This document shows positions 18,529-29,552 of a stretch of 51,534 nucleotides of DNA, piece by piece. Position 1 is the stretch's first letter. Every line of letters starts with the position of its first letter. The notes beneath the pieces were generated by a model that saw only the letters and a list, made by a program, of their open reading frames with translations, was not told the DNA's origin and searched no databases. The translations under genes and the position numbers were made by a program. Origin of the DNA: Aromatoleum evansii. Lineage in GTDB: Bacteria; Pseudomonadota; Gammaproteobacteria; Burkholderiales; Rhodocyclaceae. The stretch is from the NCBI RefSeq assembly GCF_012910805.1, contig NZ_WTVK01000040.1, forward strand, positions 1 to 51,534, read 5' to 3'.

Positions 18529-19893
18529 TCAGCCGGAAATGAGACGGGTTATGTCGTTGTAGAAGGCAAACGCCATCAGCATCGCAAGCGCGACCAGACC
18601 GATCTGCTGACCGATCTCCATGATGCGCTCGGGGATGGGACCGCCCTTGATAATCTCTATCACATAATACAGTAAATGCCCTCCATCCAGCACCGGGATG
18701 GGCAGCAGGTTCAGCACCCCGAGGCTGATGCTGATGAGGGCGATGAACTTCAGGTAGTGATCCAGGCCGAGCTTCGCCGACTGGCCAGCGTAGTCGGCGA
18801 TCGTCACCGGACCGGACAAGTTCTTCCACGAAATCTCGCCGGTGATCATGCGCCCGATCATCTTGAGACTCAGCACGCTAGTCTCCCAAGTCTGCGCCAG
18901 CGCCTTACCGAGCGCATCTACCGGACCGTAGCGGACAACGGCAAACAGCGCCTCCCTGCCCGCACCGCCGTCGGCCACCGCCACCCCGATCTTGCCGACC
19001 TGGGTGCCACGTTCATCGACCGCATCCGGCACCAGCTTCAGCTCGATCCGCTGCTCGCCACGCTGCACCACCACCGCGATCGACTGTCCGGCGCGCTGGC
19101 GCACGCGTTCGACCAGCTCGCTCCACGACACGAGATTCTGCCCGTCGAGTTCGACGAAGCGGTCGCCCGGCAGCAAGCCGGCGCGTGCCCCCGCACCACC
19201 TTCGACGACTTTCCCGATGACGGGCGGAATTACCGGACGCCACGCCCGCAAGCCGACATTCGCAATCAGATCCTGCTCGCCATCCTCGATCTTCACGCCG
19301 GTGAGATCGAGCGACCGATAGGTTTCGACACCCTCCGCGGTGCGGACCCGCAGCGAGATCGCGCGCGCATCGAGTGCATGGCGCAGCAGCACCCAGCGCA
19401 GTTCGGGCCAGCTCCGCACGGCCTCGTCGTCCACCGCCAGCACCAGATCGCCGTCGCGGATTCCCGCAACCGCTGCGGGCGTCGCCGGACCGGTCACCGC
19501 GAGCTGCGGTTTGAGCTCCTCGGTGCCGGTCGCGAAGAGCCCCCAGTAAAGCACCACCGCGAGGAGGAAATTGGCGATCGGACCGGCGGCGACGATCGCA
19601 AAACGCTTGCCGACCTTTTGCCGGTTGAAGGCGCGAGGCAGCTCCGCGGGCGCGACGTCGCCCTCGCGCTCGTCAAGCATCTTCACATAGCCGCCAAGCG
19701 GGAAGACGGCGAGCGCCCACACCGTGCGATCGGCGCCCGCGGTCCAACTGAGTAGCGGGCGCCCGAAGCCGATGGAAAAGCGCAGCACCTTGACGCCACA
19801 CCAGCGGGCGACGAGGTAGTGCCCCAGCTCATGGACCAGGATCAGCAGCCCGAGGGCCAGGATGAAGGGGATCAGGTATTCGAAAAGATTCAT
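18529..19893 (-). CDS. rseP: Site-2 zinc metalloprotease RseP
   Basis: A 454-residue inner-membrane protease that cleaves the anti-sigma factor RseA within the membrane in the sigma-E envelope stress response. The zinc motif HELGH is at residues 21-25 in the first helix. Two PDZ regions lie in the middle (one containing [23 protein letters not shown]). The second half of the active site, [16 protein letters not shown], is near the C terminus. The ATG at 19893 overlaps the dxr stop. Its position beside bamA fits a role in outer-membrane protein quality control. Confidence 0.95.
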   Translation of the reverse strand: MNLFEYLIPFILALGLLILVHELGHYLVARWCGVKVLRFSIGFGRPLLSWTAGADRTVWALAVFPLGGYVKMLDEREGDVAPAELPRAFNRQKVGKRFAIVAAGPIANFLLAVVLYWGLFATGTEELKPQLAVTGPATPAAVAGIRDGDLVLAVDDEAVRSWPELRWVLLRHALDARAISLRVRTAEGVETYRSLDLTGVKIEDGEQDLIANVGLRAWRPVIPPVIGKVVEGGAGARAGLLPGDRFVELDGQNLVSWSELVERVRQRAGQSIAVVVQRGEQRIELKLVPDAVDERGTQVGKIGVAVADGGAGREALFAVVRYGPVDALGKALAQTWETSVLSLKMIGRMITGEISWKNLSGPVTIADYAGQSAKLGLDHYLKFIALISISLGVLNLLPIPVLDGGHLLYYVIEIIKGGPIPERIMEIGQQIGLVALAMLMAFAFYNDITRLISG

Positions 19894-21092
19894 TGGCTCG
19901 TGCTGCGGGCGAGGATCTCCGTGCACGCCATGTCACGCGCCCGCGCATCCGCATCGATGATTGCATCGAGCGAGTCGACCGACAAGCCGTGCGCGCGTTC
20001 CAGCGTCGCCGAAATCACGTCCGCGATCCCGCGGAAACCAAGGCGCCCGTCGAGGAATGCCGCCACCGCCTCTTCGTTCGCCGCATTGAGCACCGCCGCC
20101 GCTGCGCCGCCCTCTCGAAGCGCCTGGTAGGCCAGCACGAGGCAGGGGAAGCGCTCGAAATCCGGGCGCTCGAAGGTCAGACGCGCGATCTCGAACAGGT
20201 CCAGCGGACGCACCCCTGCGTCGATGCGGTCGGGGTAAGCCATGGCGTGCGCGATGGGCGTGCGCATGTCCGGGTTGCCGAGCTGCGCCAGGACCGAGCC
20301 GTCGGCATACTCGACCATCGAGTGGATCACGCTCTGCGGGTGGACCACGACGTCTATGCGCTCTGCCGGCAGGCCGAAGAGCCAATGCGCCTCGATGACT
20401 TCGAGGCCCTTGTTCATCATCGTCGCCGAATCAACGGAAATCTTCCGCCCCATCACCCAGTTCGGATGCGCGCAGGCCTCCTCCGGCGTGACGCTGGCGA
20501 GGCTCTCCGCCGACCGCTCACGGAACGGTCCGCCCGACGCCGTGAGGAGAATGCGCCGGATACCGCGTTCATCGGCGTTGCGCCGAAAATCCTGCGGCAG
20601 GGCCTGGAACACGGCGTTATGCTCGCTGTCGATCGGCAGCAACTGCGCCCCGCTCGCGGCAACGGCATCCATGAACAGTGCGCCCGAAAGAACCAGCGCC
20701 TCCTTGTTCGCCAGCAGCACGCGCTTGCCGGCGCGCGCCGCGGCCAGCGTCGGAGCGAGTCCCGCGGCGCCGACGATCGCCGCCATGACCGCATCCACTT
20801 CCTCGTGGCGCGCAACCTCGATCAGCGCATCGGCGCCGTCGAGCACATGGGTCTTCCCCCCGACGCCATGCAGCCGCTCACGCAGCCGGGCAGCCGCGGC
20901 CGGATTCACCATCACCGCGAAGCGCGGCGAGAAGCGGACACACAGCTCGAACATCCGGTCGACGCTCTCCTGCGCCGTGAGCGCAAAGGCTTCGAAGCGG
21001 TCGGGATGACGGGCGATGACGTCGAGCGTGCTCATGCCGATGGAGCCCGTCGCTCCTAGCACCGTCACACGTTGCATTGTCGTATCAGGCAT
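19890..21092 (-). CDS. dxr: 1-deoxy-D-xylulose 5-phosphate reductoisomerase
   Basis: A 400-residue NADPH-dependent enzyme forming 2-C-methyl-D-erythritol 4-phosphate in the MEP isoprenoid pathway. The nucleotide-binding start [27 protein letters not shown], the metal-binding [20 protein letters not shown] and [23 protein letters not shown] are all present. Translation may start at ATG 21092 (MPDTTMQ) or at ATG 21077 (MQRVTV), five codons later. Its substrate pathway supplies the UppS product made two genes upstream. Confidence 0.95.
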   Translation of the reverse strand: MPDTTMQRVTVLGATGSIGMSTLDVIARHPDRFEAFALTAQESVDRMFELCVRFSPRFAVMVNPAAAARLRERLHGVGGKTHVLDGADALIEVARHEEVDAVMAAIVGAAGLAPTLAAARAGKRVLLANKEALVLSGALFMDAVAASGAQLLPIDSEHNAVFQALPQDFRRNADERGIRRILLTASGGPFRERSAESLASVTPEEACAHPNWVMGRKISVDSATMMNKGLEVIEAHWLFGLPAERIDVVVHPQSVIHSMVEYADGSVLAQLGNPDMRTPIAHAMAYPDRIDAGVRPLDLFEIARLTFERPDFERFPCLVLAYQALREGGAAAAVLNAANEEAVAAFLDGRLGFRGIADVISATLERAHGLSVDSLDAIIDADARARDMACTEILARSTSQ

Positions 21093-21095
21093 CGA

Positions 21096-21923
21096 TCAAA
21101 TTGCGAGCCAGAGGGCGGCGAGCCCCACCAGCGGGAGGGTTGAGGTGAGGCTGTCGATGCGGTCGAGGATGCCGCCGTGCCCCGGCAGCAAGGTGCCGCT
21201 GTCCTTGAGTCCGGCCTGCCGCTTCAGCAGGGACTCGAACAGATCGCCGATGATGCTCACCGCGGTGAACCCTGCCAGCAGCGGAACCAGTCCCGCGATG
21301 AGCGGAGTGCTTGTGATCGCCAGCGAAGAGCCCAGGGCCAACACGAAGCCGAAGACCGTGACGCCCACCACCGCCCCGCCGGCCCCTTCCCAGGTCTTTC
21401 CCGGGCTGATCTCCGGTGCAAGCTTCCGCCGCCCGAAAGCCCGCCCCGTGAAGTAGGCCGAAATATCGGCGATCGACACGGCAGCAATCACAGCCAGCAG
21501 CAGCAGCGGACTGACCGCGCGCAAATGCGCCATCGCAAGAGCAGGGGGAAGAAGCACGATGAGGCCGACCAGCATCGCACTCGCATTCCCCTGCAAACGC
21601 CATTTATGCTTCAGCCAGAACGGCACCACGGCAAGCCAGAACGCCGCACTGACACCATAGAAACCTAAAAGCCCGACCGGACGCTGCGGCGCATCGCTCG
21701 CGAGCCCGGCAACGGCTCCGAGCAGCAAGCAGGCTGCCCCCATCAACACGGCAAACGTGGCACGCCGAGCGCCCGCGAAACGTGCCAGCCCGCCCCATTC
21801 CCATGCGGCCCCTGCGCAGATCAGGCTGGCGAAAGCAAGCCACCCGAAGGGCGGAAGGAAGAATAGCGCGCCGAGCAGGACACCCAGCAGAACGAACGCG
21901 GTGATGATCCTAGTCTTGAGCAT
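21096..21923 (-). CDS. cdsA: Phosphatidate cytidylyltransferase
   Basis: A 275-residue integral membrane enzyme that makes CDP-diacylglycerol from phosphatidate and CTP. It has about eight hydrophobic segments. The C-terminal signature [37 protein letters not shown] is split here into [13 protein letters not shown] and [16 protein letters not shown]. The ATG at 21923 overlaps the uppS stop by 14 bases. It sits between uppS and dxr in the conserved series. Confidence 0.94.
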   Translation of the reverse strand: MLKTRIITAFVLLGVLLGALFFLPPFGWLAFASLICAGAAWEWGGLARFAGARRATFAVLMGAACLLLGAVAGLASDAPQRPVGLLGFYGVSAAFWLAVVPFWLKHKWRLQGNASAMLVGLIVLLPPALAMAHLRAVSPLLLLAVIAAVSIADISAYFTGRAFGRRKLAPEISPGKTWEGAGGAVVGVTVFGFVLALGSSLAITSTPLIAGLVPLLAGFTAVSIIGDLFESLLKRQAGLKDSGTLLPGHGGILDRIDSLTSTLPLVGLAALWLAI

Positions 21924-22725
21924 GATCGGCCGGGTTCCGGCCCACCTCATCCTGATTCGGAGCCTTTTCCGCCGCACACAACTGCTCGCTCGTGCGGCCG
22001 AACCGGCGCTCGCGGGACTGGTAGGACGCGATCGCGAGATCGAGCGCCTTCTCGTCGAAATCCGGCCAGAGCGTATCCGTGAAGTACAACTCCGAATAAG
22101 CCAGTTGCCACAACAGGAAATTGCTGATGCGCTGCTCGCCGCCGGTGCGGATGAAGAGATCCGGCTCGGGACCGTAGTTCAGCGACAGCTCTGCGCTCAG
22201 ATCCTCTTCCGAGAACCCCGTTCGGCGCTCCGGGTCCTTCGCCAGCATGCGCTCGACCGCCTGCAGAATGTCCCAACGTCCGCCGTAGTTGGCGGCAATC
22301 GTGAGCGTAAGCCTGTCGTTGCGCGCCGTCAGCGCTTCGGCGCGGCGGATCATGTCGACGAGCGAGGGTTCGAAGCGCGAAAGATCGCCGATCACCCGAA
22401 AGCGGATGCCGTTCTCGTGCAGGCGATCGACTTCCTTCTGCAGCGAGCGCATGAAGAGCTGCATCAGGAACGAGACTTCGTCCGCGGGGCGACGCCAGTT
22501 CTCGGAACTGAAGGCAAACAGCGTCAGGTGCGACACACCCTTCGCCATGCACCCGCGGATCACGGCGCGAACGGACTCGACGCCCTTGCCGTGGCCGGCC
22601 ACACGGGGCATGAAGCGCTTGCGCGCCCAGCGCCCATTGCCGTCCATGATGATGGCAATGTGCTGCGGAACGCCCGACACCTCCGGGATTTCGCGCGTGG
22701 AGCTGGTAAAGGGTTTACGCGCCAT
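21910..22725 (-). CDS. uppS: Undecaprenyl diphosphate synthase
   Basis: A 271-residue cis-prenyltransferase that makes the C55 lipid carrier for peptidoglycan and O-antigen. The signature [15 protein letters not shown] holds the catalytic Asp. Also present are [36 protein letters not shown] and [21 protein letters not shown] chose the ATG at 22725 over a TTG one codon earlier. It follows frr after 49 bases. Confidence 0.95.
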   Translation of the reverse strand: MARKPFTSSTREIPEVSGVPQHIAIIMDGNGRWARKRFMPRVAGHGKGVESVRAVIRGCMAKGVSHLTLFAFSSENWRRPADEVSFLMQLFMRSLQKEVDRLHENGIRFRVIGDLSRFEPSLVDMIRRAEALTARNDRLTLTIAANYGGRWDILQAVERMLAKDPERRTGFSEEDLSAELSLNYGPEPDLFIRTGGEQRISNFLLWQLAYSELYFTDTLWPDFDEKALDLAIASYQSRERRFGRTSEQLCAAEKAPNQDEVGRNPADHAQD

Positions 22726-22774
22726 CAAGCGTCTCCCGCGTTGTATCCCGCCGACAGGTCCGATCCCGAGGGGA

Positions 22775-23332
22775 TCAGATCTGCATCAGTTCCTGCTCTT
22801 TCTGTGCGAGCAGCTTGTCGATCTCGGCGATGTGCTTGTCGGTGAGCTTCTGGATGTCGTCCTGGGCGCGGCGTTCGTCGTCTTCCGAGATCGCCTTGTC
22901 CTTGACCGCATCCTTGAGCTGCTGGTTGGCATCGCGACGCAGGTTGCGCACGGCCACCTTGGCGTTCTCGCCTTCGTGGCGCACGACCTTCGTCAGGTCG
23001 CGCCGGCGCTCTTCGGTCAGGGCCGGCATCGGCACCCGCAGCATCTCGCCCATGTTGGCCGGATTGAGGCCGAGGTCGCTGTCGCGGATCGCCTTCTCGA
23101 TCTTCGCCAGCATGGGCTTCTCCCATGCCTGGACGCCGATCGTGCGTGCGTCGACCAGGGTGATGTTGGCGACCTGGTTGATCGGCACGGGGCTGCCATA
23201 GTATTCGACCATCACGTGATCGAGCAGACCGGTGTGGGCGCGACCGGTGCGCACCTTGGCCAGGTCGGCCTTCAGCACCTCGATCGACTTGTGCATCTTC
23301 TGCTCGGTCGTTTTCTTGAGTTCGGCAATCAT
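22775..23332 (-). CDS. frr: Ribosome recycling factor
   Basis: A 185-residue protein that, with EF-G, splits the post-termination ribosome. The length is exactly that of the family. Signatures are [37 protein letters not shown], given here as [13 protein letters not shown] and [13 protein letters not shown], then [15 protein letters not shown] and [10 protein letters not shown]. The ATG at 23332 opens [10 protein letters not shown], as in homologues. pyrH ends 10 bases upstream. Confidence 0.96.
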   Translation of the reverse strand: MIAELKKTTEQKMHKSIEVLKADLAKVRTGRAHTGLLDHVMVEYYGSPVPINQVANITLVDARTIGVQAWEKPMLAKIEKAIRDSDLGLNPANMGEMLRVPMPALTEERRRDLTKVVRHEGENAKVAVRNLRRDANQQLKDAVKDKAISEDDERRAQDDIQKLTDKHIAEIDKLLAQKEQELMQI

Positions 23333-23342
23333 TCTCGAATCC

Positions 23343-24059
23343 TCAGGAATGAACCAGCGTGCCTTCGTCTTCGCCCAGCACGACGCGCTTGAGCGCACCC
23401 GCCTTGAAGATCGAAAACACGTTGATCGGCAGTTTCTGGTCGCGGCACAGCGCGAACGCGGTGGTGTCCATCACGGCGAGATTGCGGCCGATCGCCTCGT
23501 CGAAGCTGATGCGGTGGTAGCGCTGGGCCTGCGGATCCTTGTGCGGATCGGCGGTATATACGCCATCGACCTTGGTCGCCTTGAGCACGATCTGCGCAGC
23601 CATTTCCGACCCGCGCAGGGCTGCGGCCGTATCGGTGGTAAAGAACGGGTTGCCGGTACCGGCAGCAAAAATGACGACTCGGCCTTCCTCCATGTGGCGG
23701 ATGGCACGGCCGCGGATATACGGCTCGACGACCTGGTCGATGCGCAGCGCGGACTGCACGCGCGCCTCGACGCCGGCACGGCGGAACGCATCGGCCAACG
23801 CCATGGCGTTCATTACCGTTGCGAGCATACCCATGTAGTCCGCGGTGGCGCGGTCCATGCCGGACGCTGCGCCTTTCATTCCGCGGAAGATGTTGCCGCC
23901 GCCGATCACCACACCGACCTGCACGCCGAGGCGGGTGACCTCGGCGATCTCGGCGACGATGCGGCTGACCACCTCTTCGTTGATACCGTACGCGTCGTCA
24001 CCCATCAGGGCTTCGCCGGACAGTTTCAACATGATGCGCTTGTAGGCGGCGACACTCAT
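23343..24059 (-). CDS. pyrH: Uridylate kinase
   Basis: A 238-residue amino-acid-kinase-fold enzyme phosphorylating UMP to UDP. Signatures are [54 protein letters not shown] and [13 protein letters not shown]. Two ATGs stand in tandem (24062 and 24059). The AGAGG just upstream is better spaced for the second, so I chose 24059. The first would add one Met. It follows tsf in the conserved order. Confidence 0.95.
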   Translation of the reverse strand: MSVAAYKRIMLKLSGEALMGDDAYGINEEVVSRIVAEIAEVTRLGVQVGVVIGGGNIFRGMKGAASGMDRATADYMGMLATVMNAMALADAFRRAGVEARVQSALRIDQVVEPYIRGRAIRHMEEGRVVIFAAGTGNPFFTTDTAAALRGSEMAAQIVLKATKVDGVYTADPHKDPQAQRYHRISFDEAIGRNLAVMDTTAFALCRDQKLPINVFSIFKAGALKRVVLGEDEGTLVHS

Positions 24060-24069
24060 CATGGACCTC

Positions 24070-24975
24070 TTACTTCTTGGCGGCAGCGGCTTGGGCGGCG
24101 ACTTCGGCGGCGAAGTCGGTCACCTTCTTCTCGATGCCTTCACCCACGACGTAGAGCGTGAAGCTCGCGATCGAGGCATTGCGCGACTTGAGCAGCGCTT
24201 CGACGGTGAGCTTGTCGTCCTTGACGAAAGGCTGGCCGAGCAGGGTAACTTCCTTCAGGAACTTCTGCACCGAACCTTCGACACGCTTGGCGAGGATGTC
24301 TTCGGGGATCGCCTTGCCGGACTTGGCGGCGTCCTCGGCAGCCTTCTCGCGCGCAACGCGGCGCTCGGACTCGATCAGTTCCTGCGACACGCCGGAAGCG
24401 TCGAGGGCCCGCGGCTTCGACGCGGCGATGTGCATCGCCAGGTCCTTCGCCAGTTGCTCGTCGCCACCGACGAGGTCGATCAGCACGCCGATCTTGGCAC
24501 CGCCGTGGATGTACGAGGCCAGGCTGCCCTTCGCCTCGACGCGCACGAAACGGCGCAGCGTCATGTTTTCGCCGATCTTGCCCACCAGCCCGGCACGCAC
24601 GGATTCCACCGTACCGTCACCCAGCGGCAGGGCCGACAGGGCGGCAACGTCGGCCGGATTGCGCTCGGCGACCAGGGCGGCGCAATCGGCAGCCAGCTTC
24701 AGGAACTCGTCGTTCTTGGCGACGAAGTCGGTTTCCGAGTTGATCTCGAGGATGCTGCCGAGCTTGCCATCGGCGCTGATATTGATCGCAACGACGCCTT
24801 CGGCGGCAACGCGCGACGCCGCCTTGGTGGCCTTGCTGCCAAGCTTCACGCGCAGGATTTCCTCGGCCTTGCCCATGTCGCCAGCGGCTTCGGCCAGAGC
24901 CTTCTTGCACTCCATCATGGGCGCGTCGGTCTTCTCGCGCAGTTCCTTGACCATGCTTGCGGTGATTTCCGCCAT
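24070..24975 (-). CDS. tsf: Elongation factor Ts
   Basis: A 301-residue nucleotide exchange factor for EF-Tu. It starts [26 protein letters not shown], here seen as [19 protein letters not shown]. The EF-Ts core follows, with [14 protein letters not shown] and a coiled-coil region with a C-terminal VGEGIEKK. It is slightly longer than the E. coli protein (283), which is normal for betaproteobacteria. It follows rpsB, separated by a stable 8-bp hairpin. Confidence 0.96.
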   Translation of the reverse strand: MAEITASMVKELREKTDAPMMECKKALAEAAGDMGKAEEILRVKLGSKATKAASRVAAEGVVAINISADGKLGSILEINSETDFVAKNDEFLKLAADCAALVAERNPADVAALSALPLGDGTVESVRAGLVGKIGENMTLRRFVRVEAKGSLASYIHGGAKIGVLIDLVGGDEQLAKDLAMHIAASKPRALDASGVSQELIESERRVAREKAAEDAAKSGKAIPEDILAKRVEGSVQKFLKEVTLLGQPFVKDDKLTVEALLKSRNASIASFTLYVVGEGIEKKVTDFAAEVAAQAAAAKK

Positions 24976-25002
24976 GCTAACTCCTCAAATTCGTATGCAT
25001 AT

Positions 25003-25022
25003 CGGCCCCGATTTCGGGGCCG
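25003..25022 (-). promoter_or_regulatory. Intercistronic hairpin between rpsB and tsf
   Basis: CGGCCCCG (25003-25010) and CGGGGCCG (25015-25022) form a perfect 8-bp stem with a four-base loop. There is no T-run after it on the minus strand, so it is more likely an attenuating or mRNA-stabilising hairpin than a full terminator. Confidence 0.6.
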
Positions 25023-25029
25023 ACGAAAC

Positions 25030-25785
25030 TCAGGCCTGCTCGTCCGACGACGACTCGTCGACTTCGACGAACTCGTCCGAACCGGCGGCGACGATGTCCT
25101 GCAGAACCTGGCTACGACCTTCCAGCACGGCGTCGGCAACACCGCGGGCATAGAGGCGGATCGCGCGGGACGAGTCGTCGTTACCCGGGATCACGTAGTT
25201 GATGCCTTCGGGCGAGTGGTTGGTATCGACCACCGCGACGACGGGGATGCCGAGCTTCTGGGCTTCGGTGATGGCGATCTTGTGGTAGCCGACGTCGATG
25301 ACGAACAGCGCGTCCGGCAGGCCGCCCATGTCCTTGATGCCGCCGATCGACTTCTGCAGCTTTTCCATTTCGCGCGACGCCATCAGCGCTTCCTTCTTGG
25401 ACAGGCGCTCGATCGAGCCGTCCTCGACCATCGCTTCCATTTCCTTCAGGCGCTTGATCGACTGCTTGACGGTCTTGAAGTTGGTCAGCATGCCGCCGAG
25501 CCAGCGCTCGTCAACGAAGGGCATGCCTGCACGGCGAGCTTCCTCGGCGATGATCTCGCGCGCCTGGCGCTTGGTGCCGACCATCATGATCGTGCCGCGA
25601 TTGGCGGACAGCTTGCGCACGAAGTCCATCGCCTCGTTGTACTTGACCATCGTCTTCTCGAGGTTGACGATGTGGATCTTGTTGCGCTGGCCGAAGATGT
25701 AGGGGGCCATGCGCGGATTCCAGAAGCGGGTCTGGTGACCAAAGTGGATGCCGGCTTCCAGCATCTGACGCATCGTGACGGACAT
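25030..25785 (-). CDS. rpsB: 30S ribosomal protein S2
   Basis: A 251-residue ribosomal protein. The start [25 protein letters not shown] (seen as [17 protein letters not shown]) and later [45 protein letters not shown] and [22 protein letters not shown], given here as [10 protein letters not shown], are diagnostic. An acidic C-terminal tail rich in Asp, Glu and Ser follows. It is the first gene of the long minus-strand series. A sigma70-like promoter lies at 25942-25971. Confidence 0.97.
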   Translation of the reverse strand: MSVTMRQMLEAGIHFGHQTRFWNPRMAPYIFGQRNKIHIVNLEKTMVKYNEAMDFVRKLSANRGTIMMVGTKRQAREIIAEEARRAGMPFVDERWLGGMLTNFKTVKQSIKRLKEMEAMVEDGSIERLSKKEALMASREMEKLQKSIGGIKDMGGLPDALFVIDVGYHKIAITEAQKLGIPVVAVVDTNHSPEGINYVIPGNDDSSRAIRLYARGVADAVLEGRSQVLQDIVAAGSDEFVEVDESSSDEQA

Positions 25786-26067
25786 TTGTACTACTCCGAA
25801 CTATAAGGGTTGAGCCTCCGCCCGACATGGTCATTCGAGGATGACCCGAACCGTCCCGAGCACATGGCTGTTCGACGGACCCTCACGGCATTCTGCCGGG
25901 CGTGTGGATTTTGCCTGCCACCATTGGCAGCCAAGCCCGTGATGATAGCAGGTTCGCACCACCCCGCTCAAGATAGACATGCCGCTCACGCACAGGCGGC
26001 GCGGCCCGCATTTGCCGCAACTCCCACCATGCGCTAGCCTTTCTCATTTGCGTACCAACCCCAGAAA
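25786..26067. promoter_or_regulatory. Divergent rpsB-map intergenic region
   Basis: These 282 bases hold the rpsB promoter and leader on the minus strand. On the plus strand a weak candidate for map is TTGCCG (26012-26017), 17 bases, TAGCCT (26035-26040). No ORF with a credible start was found. Confidence 0.4.
25942..25971 (-). promoter_or_regulatory. Putative rpsB promoter
   Basis: On the minus strand TTGAGC (25971-25966, four of six matches to TTGACA) is followed after 18 bases by TATCAT (25947-25942, five of six matches to TATAAT). It would give a leader of about 150 bases before rpsB, long enough for the S2 autoregulation known in E. coli, but no specific leader structure was resolved. 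Confidence 0.5.
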
Positions 26068-26883
26068 ATGAGCATCACCATAAAGACGCCCGACGAAATC
26101 GAAAAAATGCGCGTTGCCGGCCGCCTTGCGGCCGAAGTGCTCGACTACATCGAACCCTTCGTCAAGCCGGGCATCACCACGGGCGAACTTGACCGCCTCT
26201 GCCACGACTACATGGTCAACGTGCAGCAGGCCATTCCGGCGCCATTGAACTACGCGCCGCCCGGATACACGCCCTACCCGAAGTCCATCTGCACCTCGAT
26301 CAACCATCAGGTGTGTCACGGGGTCCCCGGCGACAAGGCGCTGAAGAAAGGCGACATCGTCAATCTGGACATCACCGTGATCAAGGACAGTTACCACGGC
26401 GACACGAGCAGGATGTTCATCGTCGGCGGAGACGCATCCATTCTCGCCAAGCGCCTGTGCCAGGTGACGCTTGAATGCCTGTGGCTGGGGATTTCGGTGG
26501 TGAAGCCCGGAGCCCGGCTCGGCGACATCGGCCACATCATCCAGAAGCACGCTGAAGGCAACGGCTTTTCGGTCGTGCGCGAATTCTGCGGTCACGGCAT
26601 CGGCGCGAAGTTCCACGAGGAGCCTCAGGTGCTGCACTACGGCAAGGCGGGCACCGGGCCCGAATTGCAGGCTGGCATGACCTTCACGATCGAACCCATG
26701 ATCAACGCCGGCAAGGCGGCAATCTCGGAGTTGCCCGACGGATGGACCATCGTCACGAAGGACCGGAGCCTGTCCGCGCAGTGGGAGCACACCATACTCG
26801 TGACCGATACCGGCTTCGAGGTCCTGACCCTGTCGCCGGGCTGCCCGCCCGCCCCTGCGATCGCCACGCCATCCGTCCGGTAA
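26068..26883 (+). CDS. map: Methionine aminopeptidase, type I
   Basis: A 271-residue metalloenzyme that removes the initiator Met from new proteins. The start SITIKTPDEIEKMRVAGRLAAEVL is seen as TPDEIEKMRVAGRLAAEVL. Metal ligands are visible as Asp in VNLDITVIKDSYHGDTSRMF (here LDITVIKDSYHGDTS), His in FCGHGIG, Glu in FTIEPMIN and Glu in WEHTILVTD. About eight extra residues trail the usual C terminus. It is divergent from rpsB and 22 bases upstream of glnD. Confidence 0.95.
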   Translation: MSITIKTPDEIEKMRVAGRLAAEVLDYIEPFVKPGITTGELDRLCHDYMVNVQQAIPAPLNYAPPGYTPYPKSICTSINHQVCHGVPGDKALKKGDIVNLDITVIKDSYHGDTSRMFIVGGDASILAKRLCQVTLECLWLGISVVKPGARLGDIGHIIQKHAEGNGFSVVREFCGHGIGAKFHEEPQVLHYGKAGTGPELQAGMTFTIEPMINAGKAAISELPDGWTIVTKDRSLSAQWEHTILVTDTGFEVLTLSPGCPPAPAIATPSVR

Positions 26884-26905
26884 CAGCCCACATGCCGAGG
26901 AAGCC

Positions 26906-29485
26906 ATGAGCGCCATGTCGATCGATGACTTCCAGGCGGCGCTGGCGCATGCGCGCGAGCGCCTCGCAAACGGGAATGCCCGCATCCGCGCCGCCTACGA
27001 GGCCCATCCGGCGACGTCGACCGTGCTCAAGGGGCGCGCCCAGCTGGTCGACGAGGCGATCGTGCACCTTTGGCGCGCATGCGCCATGCCGCGCGACGTG
27101 GCATTGCTCGCCGTGGGCGGCTACGGACGTGGAGAACTCTTTCCGCACTCGGATGTGGACCTGCTGGTGCTTCTGCCGACCCCGGCCGACAACCCGCTGC
27201 AGGCGCGAATCAGCACCCTGATCGGGGCGCTGTGGGACGTCGGCCTCGAGATCGGCCAAAGCGTGCGCACGCCCGACGAATGCCTGGAAGCCGCCGAGGA
27301 CGACATCACCATCCAGACCAACCTGCTGGAGGCCAGGCTGCTCGACGGCAACGCACATCTTTTCGAGGAGTTCGCCCGACGCTATCGGGAGCAGCTCGAT
27401 GTGCGCACCTTCTACAAGGCGAAGCAACTCGAACAGGAAAACCGCTACGCGCGCTTCAACGACACGCCCTATTCGCTCGAGCCGAACTGCAAGGAGAGCC
27501 CGGGCGGCCTGCGCGACCTGCAGATGCTGGGCTGGATCGCACGCGCAGCGGGACTGGGCCGAAACTGGCGCGACCTGGCGCGGCGGCGGCTCATAACCGG
27601 CGCGGAGGCTAGCGAGCTGCGCAGCATCGAGCGCTTCCTGCAGCATGTGCGCATCCGCCTGCATTACCTGACGGGTCGGGCCGAGGATCGCCTGTTGTTC
27701 GACCACCAGGAAAAGCTGGCGCGCGCCTTCGGCATCGAGGCGACGGCGGCCAAGCGCGCCTCCGAAGTGTTCATGCAGCGCTACTATGTGAATGCGAAGA
27801 AGGTCACGCAGACCAACACCATCCTGCTGCAGAACTATGGCGCCGAGATCTTCCCCAACCGGGGCGGCGCCGCCTTCGGGATCAACGAACGCTTCCAGGC
27901 AGTGCGCGAACTGCTGGACATCCGCAGCGAAGACACCTTCGAGCGCTATCCGCAGGCGCTCCTCGAGTGCTTCCTGCTACTACAGCAGCGGTCCGAACTC
28001 AAGGGCATGACGGCGCGGACGCTGCGCGCACTGTGGCTGAACCGCACCCGCATCAATGCGGCCTTCCGCGCCGATCCGGCCAATCGTGCGCTGTTCCTGG
28101 AGCTGCTGAAGCAGAAACGCGGAATCGTGCACGAGTTCCGACGGATGAACCAGTACGGCATCCTGAGCCACTATCTGCCTGCGTGGCGGCGCATCGTGGG
28201 CCAGATGCAGCACGACCTGTTCCACGTCTACACGGTCGATCAGCATATCCTCATGGTCCTGCGCAACATGCGCCGCTTCACGATGGGCGAGCACGCGCAC
28301 GAGTACCCGCTGATGACGCGCCTGATCCTGGGATTCGAGCGCCACTGGCTGCTGTACATCGCCGCCCTCTTCCACGACATCGCCAAGGGGCGCGGTGGCG
28401 ACCACTCCCAGCTCGGGATGGCCGACGCACGGGAATTCTGCGAGCATCACGGCCTGCCGCCGGAGGACGCCGATCTCGTCATATGGCTGGTCGCACACCA
28501 CCTCACCATGTCGCAGGTCGCCCAGAAGGAGGACACCTCCGATCCCGAGGTCATCCGCCGCTTCGCGGACACGGTGCAGACCGAACGGCGCCTCACGGCC
28601 CTCTACCTCCTGACGCATGCGGACATCCGCGGCACAAGCCCCAAGGTCTGGAACGGCTGGAAGGGCAAGCTGCTCGAGGACCTGTTCTTCGCCACGCAGC
28701 GCCTGTTGCGCGGCGCCACCCCCCAGCAGGCGCTGGGGCTCGACGACCGCCAGGAGGACGCCCGCGGGCTGCTCCGCTATCACGGCCTGCGCCCCGGCAT
28801 CGAGGAAGCACTATGGACGCAGCTCGATGCGGTCTACTTCATGCGCCATTCCGCGGAGGAAATCGCCTGGCATACACGCGTCCTCTATTTCCGTCCGCTG
28901 AGCGAAGAACCGGTGGTCAAGGCCCGGGTTCTGGACGGCGACGAGGGCGTGCAGGTAATGGTGTTCACGCCCGACCAGAAGGACCTGTTCGTACGCATGA
29001 CCGGTTTCTTCGGCCGGCTCGGGTTCTCGATCCTGGACGCCAAAGTGCACACGACGCGCCATGGCTACGCGCTCGACAGCTTCATCCTGCAGGATCCGGG
29101 CAATGCCGCACACTATCGTGACGTCGTCCAGCTACTCGAGCATGACCTGACCGAACGGCTCAAACATCCGGGACCGCCGGACCGCCCGACGCAGGGCCGG
29201 CTCTCCCGCCAGATGAAGCATTTCCCGATCACCCCGCAGATCAGCATCCAGCCCGACGAACCGGGCAAGCACTTCATCCTGTCCCTCGTCGCGGCCGACC
29301 GCCCCGGCCTGCTGTTCGCCGTCGCCGAGGTGCTCGCACGTTACGAGATTCGTCTGCACACGGCAAAGATCGCGACACTGGGCGAGCGGGCCGAAGACAC
29401 CTTCCTGATCAGCGGGCCGCGCCTCACTCTCGACGGCCAGATCCTGCAGGTCGAACGCGAGCTGCTCGAACGCCTGCAGGTCTAG
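26906..29485 (+). CDS. glnD: Bifunctional [protein-PII] uridylyltransferase/uridylyl-removing enzyme
   Basis: An 859-residue nitrogen sensor that uridylylates PII proteins when glutamine is low and deuridylylates them when it is high. The nucleotidyltransferase motif GGYGRGELFPHSDVDLLVL is near residue 72, given as GGYGRGELFPHSDVD. The HD hydrolase motif (ALFHDIAKGRGGDHS) is near 490. Two C-terminal ACT domains follow (about 690-770 and 795-859, the second with LVAADRPGLLFAVAEVLA). GAGGAAG sits just before the ATG. It matters for nitrogen control in a group that includes diazotrophs. Confidence 0.96.
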   Translation: MSAMSIDDFQAALAHARERLANGNARIRAAYEAHPATSTVLKGRAQLVDEAIVHLWRACAMPRDVALLAVGGYGRGELFPHSDVDLLVLLPTPADNPLQARISTLIGALWDVGLEIGQSVRTPDECLEAAEDDITIQTNLLEARLLDGNAHLFEEFARRYREQLDVRTFYKAKQLEQENRYARFNDTPYSLEPNCKESPGGLRDLQMLGWIARAAGLGRNWRDLARRRLITGAEASELRSIERFLQHVRIRLHYLTGRAEDRLLFDHQEKLARAFGIEATAAKRASEVFMQRYYVNAKKVTQTNTILLQNYGAEIFPNRGGAAFGINERFQAVRELLDIRSEDTFERYPQALLECFLLLQQRSELKGMTARTLRALWLNRTRINAAFRADPANRALFLELLKQKRGIVHEFRRMNQYGILSHYLPAWRRIVGQMQHDLFHVYTVDQHILMVLRNMRRFTMGEHAHEYPLMTRLILGFERHWLLYIAALFHDIAKGRGGDHSQLGMADAREFCEHHGLPPEDADLVIWLVAHHLTMSQVAQKEDTSDPEVIRRFADTVQTERRLTALYLLTHADIRGTSPKVWNGWKGKLLEDLFFATQRLLRGATPQQALGLDDRQEDARGLLRYHGLRPGIEEALWTQLDAVYFMRHSAEEIAWHTRVLYFRPLSEEPVVKARVLDGDEGVQVMVFTPDQKDLFVRMTGFFGRLGFSILDAKVHTTRHGYALDSFILQDPGNAAHYRDVVQLLEHDLTERLKHPGPPDRPTQGRLSRQMKHFPITPQISIQPDEPGKHFILSLVAADRPGLLFAVAEVLARYEIRLHTAKIATLGERAEDTFLISGPRLTLDGQILQVERELLERLQV

Positions 29486-29552
29486 GCTCCCGGCGGAGGG
29501 CGAGGAAAACGGCTGCCTCCTCCCGGCACACGGACCGGACAGATGCGGGGCG